Shown in pieces: positions 34,344 through 42,854 of a DNA stretch of 64,000 nucleotides. The first letter of the stretch is position 1, and every line of letters starts with the position of its first letter. Below the pieces are notes generated by a model. The model saw only the letters and a program-made list of their open reading frames with translations, had not been told where the DNA came from and did not search any database. Made by a program: the position numbers and the translations under genes. The DNA is from CAIKMD01 sp035552195 (GTDB taxonomy: Bacteria > Pseudomonadota > Alphaproteobacteria > ATCC43930 > CGMCC-115725), in assembly GCA_035552195.1 (NCBI GenBank), contig DASZLU010000054.1, forward strand, positions 39,799 through 103,798, given 5' to 3'.

Positions 34344-34532
34344 ATGGATAAAGATCGAGTCGAAGGCTCGGCCAAACAAGCTGGCGGCGCCGTGAAGGAA
34401 GCCGCGGGCAAGGCGCTCGGCGACAAGAAAATGGAAACCGAAGGCGCCGCGAAGAAGGCCGAGGGCAAGGTCCAAAACACGGTCGGTGGCTTGAAGGACA
34501 AAGTCCGCGAGATGGCCGACGAGAATAAATGA
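34344..34532 (+). CDS. CsbD family stress protein
   Basis: Small, hydrophilic, helix-forming protein of 62 residues typical of CsbD. It shows the repeated KDRVEGSAKQAGGAVKEAAG pattern followed by KAEGKVQNTVGGLKDKVRE. CsbD proteins are induced by general or osmotic stress; the mechanism is unknown. The start at 34344 follows GAGAGGGAG. The 198 bases before it hold no gene I can support. Its stop is 7 bases before the proline-rich mini-ORF at 34540. Confidence 0.9.
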   Translation: MDKDRVEGSAKQAGGAVKEAAGKALGDKKMETEGAAKKAEGKVQNTVGGLKDKVREMADENK

Positions 34533-34539
34533 TCGCGAC

Positions 34540-34701
34540 ATGATCGCGCTCTATCGCCTTCAGGATCCGGGTACACCGCAGCCGCCGGGCAATCCGACTC
34601 CGGTGCCGCCCAATCCTGAAATTCCTCCGCCGATCGAGGAGCCGCCGCGGCCGATCCCGCCGCCGCCCGTCGATCCGGTCCCCCCACCGGTGAAAGGGTA
34701 G
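34540..34701 (+). CDS. Proline-rich mini-protein
   Basis: Open frame of 53 residues, MIALYRLQDPG followed by a strongly proline-rich tail (PPIEEPPRPIPPPPVDPV), ending with PPVKG. Roughly 45% of residues are Pro and there is no hydrophobic stretch. It begins 8 bases after the csbD stop and might be translated from the same mRNA. No family recognised. Proline-rich coding can arise by chance in GC-rich DNA (CCG codons), so it may not be a gene. Confidence 0.45.
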   Translation: MIALYRLQDPGTPQPPGNPTPVPPNPEIPPPIEEPPRPIPPPPVDPVPPPVKG

Positions 34702-34833
34702 CAGCCCAAGGCTTAGCGACTCCGACGCGAAGGGAACGGAGACAGCGCCCTCGCTTCCAGCGTGTGGCGCTGTCGTCGTTTTGGGGTTTGCTCTGTCCGC
34801 GGCGATTGCGATAATCGGCGCGGGAGGAATCCA

Positions 34834-35757
34834 ATGGCCCTCGAATTTCAGCCTTTGACGCCGGTCTTCGCGGCCGAGGCGACCGGCCTCGATCTGCGCC
34901 AGCCGATCGATGCCGCGACCGCAGCCCGCATCGAAGCGGCGATGGATCAATATGGCGTGCTGGTGTTTCGCCGCCAAAATCTCGACGAAGACCAACAGAT
35001 GGCTTTCACGCGCTGGTTTGGTCCGCTTGACCGCGGTTTTGGCCGGGTGCGCAACAATCCAAGCCGGTTCAAGACCCCGCATCTCGCCGACATCTCGAAT
35101 GTCGATTTCAACGGCGACGTCGTGCCGCCCGGCCATCCCAAACGCACCGGCTCGCTCGCCAATCAACTCTGGCACAGCGACAGCTCGTTTCAGAAGCCGT
35201 CGGCGAAATTCTCGATCCTCACCATTCATTCGCTGCCGTCTTGGGGCGGCAATACCGAATTTGCCGACATGCGGACCGCCTATGACGCGCTGCCCGAGAG
35301 AACAAAGAACGAGATCAAGGACCTCGTTGTCGAGCATTGGGCGCTGCATTCACGCATCAACTTGCTCGGCGACGACGCCTATAGCGAGGAGCAGCGCAAC
35401 GCGATCGCGCCCGTGTTGTGGCCGCTGGTGCGCTTGCATCCGTCGTCAGGCCGTAAATCCTTGTTCATCGGCGCGCATACGCGGGCGATCGAGGGCATGA
35501 GCGTGCCCGAGGCGCGCATCCTGCTCGGCGAGTTGTTGGAGCACGCCACCCAGCCGCGCTTCGTCTATGTCCACGAGTGGACCCTCGGCGACCTCGTCAT
35601 GTGGGACAACCGCTGCACCTTGCATCGCGGTCGCCGCTACGACCTCGATCAGAAGCGCGAGCTGCGCCGCAGCACCACCGGCGACCGGCCCCTCGGTTCC
35701 ACGGAAGATGGGGATTCCGATGAATCAGACGCCGTTCAAGAAAGATCGATGGCGTAG
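34834..35757 (+). CDS. TfdA/TauD family 2-oxoglutarate-dependent dioxygenase
   Basis: Fe(II)/2-oxoglutarate dioxygenase of 307 residues. The iron ligands are H114 and D116 in LWHSDSSF and H264 in NRCTLHRGRRYD; the 2-oxoglutarate Arg is at 278/279 in RELRRSTT. The spacing and NRCTLHR sequence resemble TfdA (2,4-D etherase) more than TauD. It would hydroxylate a carbon next to oxygen, nitrogen or sulfur in a small acid and so release a phenol, amine or sulfite. Start at the ATG at 34834, which follows GGGAGGAA. The C-terminal ~20 residues (TEDGDSDESDAVQERSMA) are acidic and overlap the end of the convergent DUF2237 gene by 22 bases. Confidence 0.92.
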   Translation: MALEFQPLTPVFAAEATGLDLRQPIDAATAARIEAAMDQYGVLVFRRQNLDEDQQMAFTRWFGPLDRGFGRVRNNPSRFKTPHLADISNVDFNGDVVPPGHPKRTGSLANQLWHSDSSFQKPSAKFSILTIHSLPSWGGNTEFADMRTAYDALPERTKNEIKDLVVEHWALHSRINLLGDDAYSEEQRNAIAPVLWPLVRLHPSSGRKSLFIGAHTRAIEGMSVPEARILLGELLEHATQPRFVYVHEWTLGDLVMWDNRCTLHRGRRYDLDQKRELRRSTTGDRPLGSTEDGDSDESDAVQERSMA

Positions 35758-36137
35758 CGCTTGAGATCGGCGAGAGCGCAATAGTCGAGCGCGCCCTCAT
35801 GCGTCGCGCGGAGCACGACGCGCGGAGCACTGTCGGCTTCGAGGGCTTCTTGCCAGCGCGGCGCGCATAGGCACCAGCGATCGCCCGGCACCAATCCGGA
35901 GAAGCCAAAATCGGGCATCGGCGTCGATAGATCGTTGCCGCGCGCTTTCGAGAAGGCGAGGAATTCGGCCGTCATCACGACGCAGACCGTGTGGCTGCCG
36001 ACATCCTCGGCGCTGGTGTCGCAACAGCCGTTGCGGAAAAACCCGGTCATCGGCTTCAGCGAACAATTCTCCAAGATGCCGCCGAGGACGTTGCGCGACG
36101 GGCGCTTCCGGCCGCCATAACCTGCATCCAAAGGCAT
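35736..36137 (-). CDS. DUF2237 family protein
   Basis: Cys-rich small protein of 133 residues. RNVLGGILENCSLKPMTGFF, then NGCCDTSAEDVGSHTVCVVM, FSKARGNDLSTPMPDFGFSG and PGDRWCLCAPRWQEA are all strongly conserved in DUF2237. Six Cys are visible, including CC and CLC, which may bind a metal. Function is not known. It is the last gene of the molybdenum hydroxylase operon (15-base gap). Its 3' end runs 22 bases into the convergent TfdA-like gene. Confidence 0.92.
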   Translation of the reverse strand: MPLDAGYGGRKRPSRNVLGGILENCSLKPMTGFFRNGCCDTSAEDVGSHTVCVVMTAEFLAFSKARGNDLSTPMPDFGFSGLVPGDRWCLCAPRWQEALEADSAPRVVLRATHEGALDYCALADLKRYAIDLS

Positions 36138-36152
36138 GTCGCCTCTCCTTCC

Positions 36153-38504
36153 TTACCGCGCCGCGCCCGCCTGGCGGATTGCCCGCCAGATGCGATGCGG
36201 CGTTGCTGGCATATCAATGTCGCGAACGCCGAGCGGTTTCAACGCGTCGAGGATCGCGTTGATCACGGTCGGCGGGCTCGCCACCGCTCCCGCCTCGCCG
36301 ATGCCTTTGACGCCCAGCGGGTTGGTGAGGCACGGCACTTCCTCGAAAGCGACGGTGAAGCCAGAAAAATCGCCGGCGCGCGGCATGGCGTAATCCATGA
36401 AGCTGCCGGAGACGAGTTGGCCGCTGTCCCGATCATAAACGATCTCTTCGAGCAAAGCCTGACCAATGCCTTGCGCCAGGCCGCCATGTACCTGGCCTTC
36501 GCAGATCAGCGGGTTGATCACCACGCCGGCATCGTCGACCACGGTGTAGCGGTCGATGGCGACGGCGCCGGTTTCGGGATCGATCTCGACCTCGGCGATG
36601 TGACAGCCATTCGGATGATTGGGCGGATCGCCGGCATAGGAACCGCTGGCCTCGAGCCCGACGCCGAGCTGATTGGCGATGCCCCCGGCGCGATAAAAGG
36701 CCTTCGCCACCTCCGTCAGCGCGACAAGCCGGTCGGTGCCCGCGATTCGGAATGCACCATCAGCAAAGACAAGATCGGCCACCGCCGCTTCCAGCAACAA
36801 CGCCGCCATACGCTTGGCCTTCTCGATGATTGCGTCGGCGGCGATTTTGAGCGCGCTGCCGCCGACCATCGAGCTGCGCGCAGCGAAAGTCCCGCGGCCG
36901 AACGGCACGGCATCAGTATCGCCTTGCACGAAGCGGATCGCATCGAGCGGCAACCCAAGCCATTGATGCAGAAGCTGCGCATAGGTCGTCGCGTGGCCCT
37001 GCCCGTGCGAATGCGTACCGGCGACGATGGTCGCTGTGCCGCCGGGATCGAAGCGGATCTCCATACGGTCGTTGAAATTGCCGCCTTGTTCGATGTAGCA
37101 GCTCAGCGCGTGGCCGCGCAGCCTTCCTTGCGCCTTCGAGTGTGCGGCGCGCGCGGCATAGCCGTCCCAATCGCCGGCAACGAGGCAACGATCGAGCACG
37201 CGGGCGAAATCGCCGCTGTCATAGATATACTGCGTCGGGGTCATATAGGGCATCGCCGTTGCCGCGATGAGATTGCGGCGGCGCAGATCGACCGGATCGA
37301 TGCCAATCTGAGCCGCGGCTTTGTCGATCAGACGCTCGATGAAATACGCGGCTTCCGGCCGGCCGGCGCCGCGATAAGAGGTCACGGTCGAGGTGTTGAC
37401 GAAGACCGCTTGCGTCTCGAGATGCACCGCCTTCACGGCATAGACACTCGGGATGAAGCGCATCGAGAAATACAGCGGGATCGGCGCCGTCGCGGCCACA
37501 TAGGCGCCGACGGCGTGCAGTGCCTTCGCCCGCACCGCGAGGATGCGCCCGTTCCCATCGAGCGCCATCTCGCCCTCGATCGTTTGGTCGCGGCCGTGAT
37601 GATCGCCGGCAAGACTGTCACTGCGCGTCGCCGTCCACTTCACCGGCCGGCCGCAGCGCCGCGCGGCCCACAGCACCAGCCCTTCTTCCGGATGAAGATT
37701 GCCTTTGAGGCCAAAACCGCCGCCGACATCGGGCGAGATCACGCGGATGCGCGTCTCGGGCACGTTGAAGACGGCGCGCGCCAGCATCGCACGATTACCA
37801 TGCGGATTCTGCGACGCGTTGTGGAGCGTGTAAGTATCGTCGGCAAAGTCGTAAGAACCGACCATAGCGCGTGGCTCGATCGGCATCGCCGCGAGGCGAT
37901 TGTTGCGAAGCTTCAGCGCGACGCGATATTTCGCCGCCGCAAAGGCGGCATCGGTCGCCGCTTTATCACCGAAGCTGAGCGTGAAGGACACATTGCCGGT
38001 GGGACAATCCGGCCAGAGCAACGGTGCGCCCGGCGCAACCGCCGTCGCAACATCGACCACCGCCTGCAAGGGCGCGTAATCGATATCGATCATCTCGAGC
38101 GCATCGAGCGCTTGCTCGCGTGTTTCCGCCACCACGAACGCGACGCGCTCGCCGACGTGGCGCACACGGTCCACGGCGAGCAGCGGCCGCATGGTGCGAA
38201 AGCCTTTCGGCCCGCCGATATCTTCCGGCATCAGCGACGGCGGGAGCGCCCCGATCCCATCGCGCGCGAGATCGGCGCCGGTCAGCACGGACAACACGCC
38301 CGGCAGCGCTTGTGCCCGCGACGCATCGATGGCGCGGATCAACGCATGCGCCTGCGGCGAGAGCAATGCCGCGCCGTAAGCCTGGCGCGGGAGATTCAGA
38401 TCATCGACGTAACGGCCGCGGCCTGTGAGGAAGCGGCGATCCTCGACCCGCCGAACCGGCTGGCCGATGCCGAAGCGTGCGTTAAGCGGCTCAGTGCCCG
38501 GCAA
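36153..38504 (-). CDS. Xanthine dehydrogenase-family molybdopterin-binding subunit (CoxL-like)
   Basis: Molybdenum-hydroxylase large subunit of 783 residues. N-terminal PVRRVEDRRFLTGRGRYVDD, then DVGGGFGLKGNLHPEEG, the loop TVTSYRGAGRPEAAYFIERL, SHGQGHATTYAQLL, and the catalytic Glu in LGVKGIGEAG. The YRGAGR loop is the form II type rather than the CODH AYRCSFR loop, so CO is not the substrate. Such subunits normally work with FAD (CoxM) and [2Fe-2S] (CoxS) partners, and none is encoded here, so it must use distant ones or be solitary. It overlaps the binding protein gene by 14 bases and is followed by DUF2237. Confidence 0.93.
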   Translation of the reverse strand: MPGTEPLNARFGIGQPVRRVEDRRFLTGRGRYVDDLNLPRQAYGAALLSPQAHALIRAIDASRAQALPGVLSVLTGADLARDGIGALPPSLMPEDIGGPKGFRTMRPLLAVDRVRHVGERVAFVVAETREQALDALEMIDIDYAPLQAVVDVATAVAPGAPLLWPDCPTGNVSFTLSFGDKAATDAAFAAAKYRVALKLRNNRLAAMPIEPRAMVGSYDFADDTYTLHNASQNPHGNRAMLARAVFNVPETRIRVISPDVGGGFGLKGNLHPEEGLVLWAARRCGRPVKWTATRSDSLAGDHHGRDQTIEGEMALDGNGRILAVRAKALHAVGAYVAATAPIPLYFSMRFIPSVYAVKAVHLETQAVFVNTSTVTSYRGAGRPEAAYFIERLIDKAAAQIGIDPVDLRRRNLIAATAMPYMTPTQYIYDSGDFARVLDRCLVAGDWDGYAARAAHSKAQGRLRGHALSCYIEQGGNFNDRMEIRFDPGGTATIVAGTHSHGQGHATTYAQLLHQWLGLPLDAIRFVQGDTDAVPFGRGTFAARSSMVGGSALKIAADAIIEKAKRMAALLLEAAVADLVFADGAFRIAGTDRLVALTEVAKAFYRAGGIANQLGVGLEASGSYAGDPPNHPNGCHIAEVEIDPETGAVAIDRYTVVDDAGVVINPLICEGQVHGGLAQGIGQALLEEIVYDRDSGQLVSGSFMDYAMPRAGDFSGFTVAFEEVPCLTNPLGVKGIGEAGAVASPPTVINAILDALKPLGVRDIDMPATPHRIWRAIRQAGAAR

Positions 38505-39567
38505 GGATCGGCACCGCCTTGCGCTGGCCCTCGCGCGATTCGGGATGGTTCAGGAACCAGTCGACGGTGAATTCCTGGAACTTCACCCCCTGCTTCTCGT
38601 AGCCGCGGATCACCCCATCGAAGCGCGATTCGGGATAGGCATGCAGATCGGTCTGCGTGCCGTCCCAAATCAGCTTCTGCCCAGCCGGGCTTTCGAGGAA
38701 CGCGACGAACAGCTTTGCCGCGTTGGGATTGCCCGAGTTCTTCGGCAGCGAGGCGTAGTAGTAACGCTCGGCCGCGAAATCGGCGGGGATCACCTCGTCG
38801 ATCGGCGCGCCTTTCGCTTTCATCGAGACATCGTCGCGGCCGCCGCAATTGGGACCGAAGGCGATGAACTCGCCCGAGGCGACGCGTTCGAGATCGTTGC
38901 AGCGAATGAGACCCGCGACCTGTGCCGAGAGCTTGCTGGCGAAATCGAGCGCCTTTTCCTGGCCCCAGACGTCGTTCGCGGTCAGCAATTCCCAGCCGGC
39001 GGCATAGGGCGTCGAGGCGATCTTGCCTTTCCATTCCGGTTTCAGCAGATCGGCCAGCGATTTCGGCACGTAAGGCACGAGCTTCGGATTGTAAATGATC
39101 GCGCCCGGCAAGGTCGTGAAGGTCCTCACCACCGACCCGCCAGCTTCGACATAGTCCGGCTTGATACGATCGGGCATCAGCCCCACCCAATCGACCGGCA
39201 CCGAGCCTTTTTGCTGGTAAAGCTCGCCGGCATATTGATTGGTGTTGATGACGATGTCGGTCGGCGAAGGCTGATTGCTGGCGATGGCGATCATCACTTT
39301 GTTGAGCATCTCGGGCTCGGACGGGCCGGGCGTGAAGCGCACGGCGATGTTCGTGCCGAACATCGCGTTCATGCCATCGCCCATCTGCTTCAGCACGTTG
39401 TTGTTGCCGATCATGCCCGCGCCCCATTGCAGCTCGAGCTTGCCTTCCTTCTTGGCGCCGGCAATCACCTCTTGCAGCGCCGGCGAGAAATCGGCGGCAT
39501 GGACCGACCCGGCGGCGGCAACAGCAAAAGCCGAAAGTGCGAGGATCATCAGCGGCTTCATGGTCAT
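38491..39567 (-). CDS. Extracellular solute-binding protein (iron/spermidine-type, FbpA-like fold)
   Basis: Periplasmic binding protein of 358 residues with a signal peptide (PLMILALSAFAVAAAGSVHA). It looks like family 1 or 6 extracellular binding proteins: AGAKKEGKLELQWGAG, then GAIIYNPKLVPYVPKSLADL and EWKGKIASTPYAAGWELL. Ligand may be an anion or an iron chelate but cannot be fixed. Its start codon overlaps the Rieske stop as ATGA, and its 3' end overlaps the molybdenum hydroxylase start by 14 bases, so all three are translated together. No permease or ATPase is nearby, which makes it an orphan in an enzyme operon. Confidence 0.88.
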   Translation of the reverse strand: MTMKPLMILALSAFAVAAAGSVHAADFSPALQEVIAGAKKEGKLELQWGAGMIGNNNVLKQMGDGMNAMFGTNIAVRFTPGPSEPEMLNKVMIAIASNQPSPTDIVINTNQYAGELYQQKGSVPVDWVGLMPDRIKPDYVEAGGSVVRTFTTLPGAIIYNPKLVPYVPKSLADLLKPEWKGKIASTPYAAGWELLTANDVWGQEKALDFASKLSAQVAGLIRCNDLERVASGEFIAFGPNCGGRDDVSMKAKGAPIDEVIPADFAAERYYYASLPKNSGNPNAAKLFVAFLESPAGQKLIWDGTQTDLHAYPESRFDGVIRGYEKQGVKFQEFTVDWFLNHPESREGQRKAVPILAGH

Positions 39568-40679
39568 TCCGCCGGCGTGAGAGAAGCGAGCTCGTCCATG
39601 CTCGCGGAAAGGTCGATGACGTTGCGCTCTTCGCGCAACACGCCGAGCGGATCGCGGCCCTCGTCGATGGCATCAAGGCCGTCATGCAGCATCTTGCGGA
39701 AGATGACGATGCCGCGATCGGTCCAGCCGAGCGTCTCGGTCGAGCGATCGGTGATAAGACCTTGGCTTTCCTGCGCGACGCGATCCTGCTCGCTCGAAGG
39801 AATGTCCCACCAGCCGTCCTCGGCGCGGGCATAAACGCCGCGCTCGCAGGGCTGCAGCCCCTCGGTCTTCAATCGGCCTTGGTCGGTGATCGAGGGATAG
39901 GTCTTTACCCAGAAAGTCGTGGTCTTCGTATCGTCGGTCGGCACGCGAATACGCAGATTGTGGCTCGGCGGCACACCGACGCGCGCCTGGGTAAAGCGAT
40001 TGCTCGACGGGAAGATGAATTGGTCGAGCTTCGGCTTGCTGATACCCGGCACGCGCATCGTGATGTTGAGGCCGAACCAGGCCGGATCCCAATCGATCTC
40101 GCTGCGCTTGAAGGCGAGTTGCGGATAGACCGAAGCGTGCAGCGAGCAAAGATGATGCTGGTCGACCGTGTTCTCGGCGCGTTGCAGCCAGTTGCAATAT
40201 TCCTCATCGGCACCGACCTTGGTAAGACCGGATTCGCGGAAGAGAATGTCCCAGCGCGGAAACGCCGGCACCGGCCGCGGCCCGAGATAGGCGAAGATCA
40301 GACCACCCGCCTCGAACACGGCATAGCCCGCGAGCTTCACATCGCGTTTCAGGCCGCTGCCCTCGGGCTCGAGCGGCAGGTCGACACAGCTTCCATCTGT
40401 GCCGTATTTCCAGCCGTGATAGCAGCAGCGAATACCGCCCTCCTCGACGCGGCCGAATTCGAGTGAGACACGGCGATGCGCGCAGTAGCGCTCGACAAGG
40501 CCGAGCTTTCCGGCGGGGTCACGGAACAGGACGAGGTCTTCGCCGAGCAACCGCACCGGCACCGGCTTGTCCGTGACCTGCTCGGTGAACCACACCGGCC
40601 ACCAATAGCGCCGCAAGAGCGCTCCCATCCGCGTGCCCGGCCCGACGCGGGTCAGCAATTCGTTTTCTGCTTTATCCAT
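39564..40679 (-). CDS. Rieske non-haem iron ring-hydroxylating oxygenase, alpha subunit (phthalate dioxygenase-like)
   Basis: Oxygenase of 371 residues. The Rieske cluster ligands are C66, H68, C85 and H88 (YCAHRR and RCCYHGW). The mononuclear iron site has NTVDQHHLCSLH, with Asp and two His. The N-terminus ENELLTRVGPGTRMG is typical of the phthalate 4,5-dioxygenase group. It needs a reductase that is not encoded nearby. The start at 40679 is chosen because the family starts here; the open frame extends to 41129 without support. It is the first gene of the operon, coupled by ATGA to the binding protein gene, and divergent from yghU. Confidence 0.93.
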   Translation of the reverse strand: MDKAENELLTRVGPGTRMGALLRRYWWPVWFTEQVTDKPVPVRLLGEDLVLFRDPAGKLGLVERYCAHRRVSLEFGRVEEGGIRCCYHGWKYGTDGSCVDLPLEPEGSGLKRDVKLAGYAVFEAGGLIFAYLGPRPVPAFPRWDILFRESGLTKVGADEEYCNWLQRAENTVDQHHLCSLHASVYPQLAFKRSEIDWDPAWFGLNITMRVPGISKPKLDQFIFPSSNRFTQARVGVPPSHNLRIRVPTDDTKTTTFWVKTYPSITDQGRLKTEGLQPCERGVYARAEDGWWDIPSSEQDRVAQESQGLITDRSTETLGWTDRGIVIFRKMLHDGLDAIDEGRDPLGVLREERNVIDLSASMDELASLTPAE

Positions 40680-40871
40680 GACGTTCTCCCTATGGGATAG
40701 TGGCATCGTGAGCGCCGCGGTGCAATTTCTTCGCCGGAGTGCTATCCGACGGCAGGAAGTGGCCAACCAAGGTGTTCGCCCCAATCGGCGGCACGCCGAT
40801 CTGCCAGAAATACGCTGCCGGACATAGGCTGGGTAAAGCGACACCGCGACATCACCACGAGAGGGACGAAG

Positions 40872-41744
40872 ATGACCGACACATACACGCCGCCGAAAGT
40901 CTGGACCTGGGAAAAGCCCGATGGCGGACGCTATGCCAACACCAACCGGCCGATCGCTGGTTCGACGCATGAGAAGAAGCTGCCGGTCGGCAAGCATCCG
41001 CTGCAGCTTTATTCGCTGGCGACGCCGAACGGCGTGAAGGTCACCATCATGCTGGAAGAGCTGCTCGCGCTCGGCCACAAAGGCGCCGAATACGACGCCT
41101 GGCCGATCAAGATTGGCGAGGGCGATCAATTCGGCAGCGATTTCGTCGCCATCAATCCGAATTCGAAGATCCCGGCTTTGCTCGACCGTTCCGAGCCCAA
41201 GCCGGTGCGTCTATTCGAATCAGGCTCGATCCTCGTTTACCTCGCCGAGAAGTTCGGCGCCCTGCTACCGACCGAGCGTGCGGCGCGCGCCGAGTGCATG
41301 TCGTGGCTGTTCTGGCAGATGGGCAGCACACCCTATATCGGCGGCGGCTTCGGTCATTTCTACGCTTATGCGCAGAACAAGATCGAATACGCCATCAACC
41401 GCTTCACCATGGAGACGAAGCGACTGCTCGACGTGCTCGACCGACGGCTCGCGACAAGCGAATACGTCGCGGGCGATCAATATACGATCGCCGACATCGC
41501 GATCTGGCCGTGGTATGGCGGACTGGCGCAGTACAACCAATATGGCGGCGGTGAGTTCCTATCGGTGCAGGATTACAAGAACGTGCAACGCTGGACGACG
41601 CAAATCCGTAACCGCCCGGCAGTGCAGCGCGGCCGCAAGGTCAACCGGCTGAGCGGCGATCCCGCCGATCAGCTCCACGAGCGGCATGACGCCAGCGACT
41701 TCGACACGAAGACGCAAGACAAGCTGGAGGCCGCCAAGAGCTGA
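40872..41744 (+). CDS. yghU: YghU-type disulfide-bond oxidoreductase (glutathione S-transferase family)
   Basis: GST-fold protein of 290 residues. The start (TYTPPKVWTWEKPDGG) and the sequence RYANTNRPIAGSTHEKKLP are characteristic of YghU, as is LYSLATPNGVKVTIMLEELL. The glutathione-site ESGSILVYLAEKFG and C-terminal WPWYGGLAQYNQYGGGEFLS match the E. coli protein. YghU uses two glutathiones to reduce disulfides and organic peroxides in the cytoplasm. Start at the ATG at 40872, preceded by GAGGGACG. It is divergent from the Rieske operon, which may reflect stress from oxygenase by-products, but this is inference. Confidence 0.95.
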   Translation: MTDTYTPPKVWTWEKPDGGRYANTNRPIAGSTHEKKLPVGKHPLQLYSLATPNGVKVTIMLEELLALGHKGAEYDAWPIKIGEGDQFGSDFVAINPNSKIPALLDRSEPKPVRLFESGSILVYLAEKFGALLPTERAARAECMSWLFWQMGSTPYIGGGFGHFYAYAQNKIEYAINRFTMETKRLLDVLDRRLATSEYVAGDQYTIADIAIWPWYGGLAQYNQYGGGEFLSVQDYKNVQRWTTQIRNRPAVQRGRKVNRLSGDPADQLHERHDASDFDTKTQDKLEAAKS

Positions 41745-41761
41745 TGGCCGCCACGACGGCG

Positions 41762-41905
41762 TCAGCCCTGCAACAGGCGGCGCACCGCTTCAGCGTCGCG
41801 TGCGCCGCCTGCGCGCAATTGCTGCCGCCGCTCTTCGTTGATCCAATAGGCGAGGCTGTCGCGCCAGTCTTTCGTCTCGCCGCGAAAATCCCATCGCCAC
41901 TCGTG
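41762..41905 (-). pseudogene. Possible 3' remnant of an unidentified minus-strand gene
   Basis: The gap between yghU and the TraB gene reads well on the minus strand as ...HEWRWDFRGETKDWRDSLAY..., then NEERRQQLRAGG, ending VRRLLQG at a stop at 41762. Composition and third-position GC look coding, but no in-frame start is present near the left of this piece, and it ends where the TraB gene begins. It could be a truncated gene left by a rearrangement, or chance. I do not recognise the protein. Confidence 0.3.
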
Positions 41906-42820
41906 ATGAAGAGGCCGATCTTGAAGCGATCCAGAGGGTTCCCTCTCGTGCTGAGAGCCGTCGTTGTCGCGATCGGCTTCTGCTGCTGCTTGGGAAACGC
42001 TTCTGCCGCTCTCGCGGCGCCCAGCCTCTGGGTGATCAAGAGCCCCTTGGCTACCGTCTATCTCTTCGGCACGATCCACTTGCTGCGCGCCAGCCAGGAT
42101 TGGGAAACCCCGACGATCAAAGGCGCGCTGAACCGCAGTCAGGAACTCTGGCTCGAAGTGCCGGATTTGGACACCGGCGCTGCGCGCCAATTCGTCACTC
42201 AGTTCGGCTACGATCCCGCGCATCCGCTCTCGACCGTGCTGCCCGCGAAGGATCTCGTGCGGTTGAAAAATGCGGCGAGCAGCGTCGGCCTGCCGCAGGG
42301 CGAAGCCACTCTCGAGCCGATGCGGCCTTGGCTTGCCGCCCTTGCGGTCACGGAGAGCCAAATGGCTCATGCGGGCTTCGATACCAACGCGGGGGTCGAA
42401 CACATTCTCCAAGACCAATGGAGCACGAGCCACAAAGCGGTCCGAGGCTTTGAGACGCTGGATCGGCAACTCCATTTCTTCGCCGACCTCTCCCCTCGCC
42501 TGCAGGAAGAGGTTTTGGAAAACGCACTCGACGATTTCGACGACGGACCCGCCAAGCTCAACGCCATCATTGCCGCCTGGCTGCAGGGTGATCAGCAGAC
42601 GATTGCACGGCTCGTCGTGGACGAGCTTCGTCAGCCGCTTCCCGATCTCTACCGCATTTTAATCGTCGAGCGGAACGAGCACTGGACGGACACGATCGCC
42701 GGGATGCTAAAACAACCCGGTGTCCGGTTCATCGCCGTGGGCGCGGGACACTTGGCTGGACCGGACAGCGTCCAAGCCAAGCTAGCCGCCAAGGGCATTG
42801 AGGCTGAGCTTGTTCGCTAG
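41906..42820 (+). CDS. TraB/GumN family protein
   Basis: Secreted or membrane-anchored protein of about 304 residues, starting at the ATG at 41906 (MKRPILKR), followed by a signal/anchor (VLRAVVVAIGFCCCLGNASA). The TraB/GumN hallmarks are VYLFGTIHLL near residue 55 and RFIAVGAGHLAG near the C-terminus, plus LEPMRPWLAALAV and GFETLDRQLHF. Members are proposed metal-dependent peptidases. An ATG at 41744 overlapping the yghU stop would add 54 residues of unlikely composition, so I reject it. Next gene downstream overlaps or follows closely on the same strand. Confidence 0.88.
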   Translation: MKRPILKRSRGFPLVLRAVVVAIGFCCCLGNASAALAAPSLWVIKSPLATVYLFGTIHLLRASQDWETPTIKGALNRSQELWLEVPDLDTGAARQFVTQFGYDPAHPLSTVLPAKDLVRLKNAASSVGLPQGEATLEPMRPWLAALAVTESQMAHAGFDTNAGVEHILQDQWSTSHKAVRGFETLDRQLHFFADLSPRLQEEVLENALDDFDDGPAKLNAIIAAWLQGDQQTIARLVVDELRQPLPDLYRILIVERNEHWTDTIAGMLKQPGVRFIAVGAGHLAGPDSVQAKLAAKGIEAELVR

Positions 42821-42854
42821 ACTCGTTCATCGGCTGCGTGACGTGAGGGGGATC

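Noticed and set aside
32964..34541. 525-codon minus-strand frame over the Asp-box gene
   Set aside because: The plus-strand protein has five regular Asp-box motifs; the minus frame has none.
35991..38570. 859-codon open frame opposite the molybdenum hydroxylase
   Set aside because: Composition is His/Arg/Asp-rich antisense noise; the minus-strand gene has full CoxL motifs.
41744..41905. Extended start of the TraB/GumN protein overlapping the yghU stop
   Set aside because: The added 54 residues are of unlikely composition and precede a normal signal sequence at 41906.
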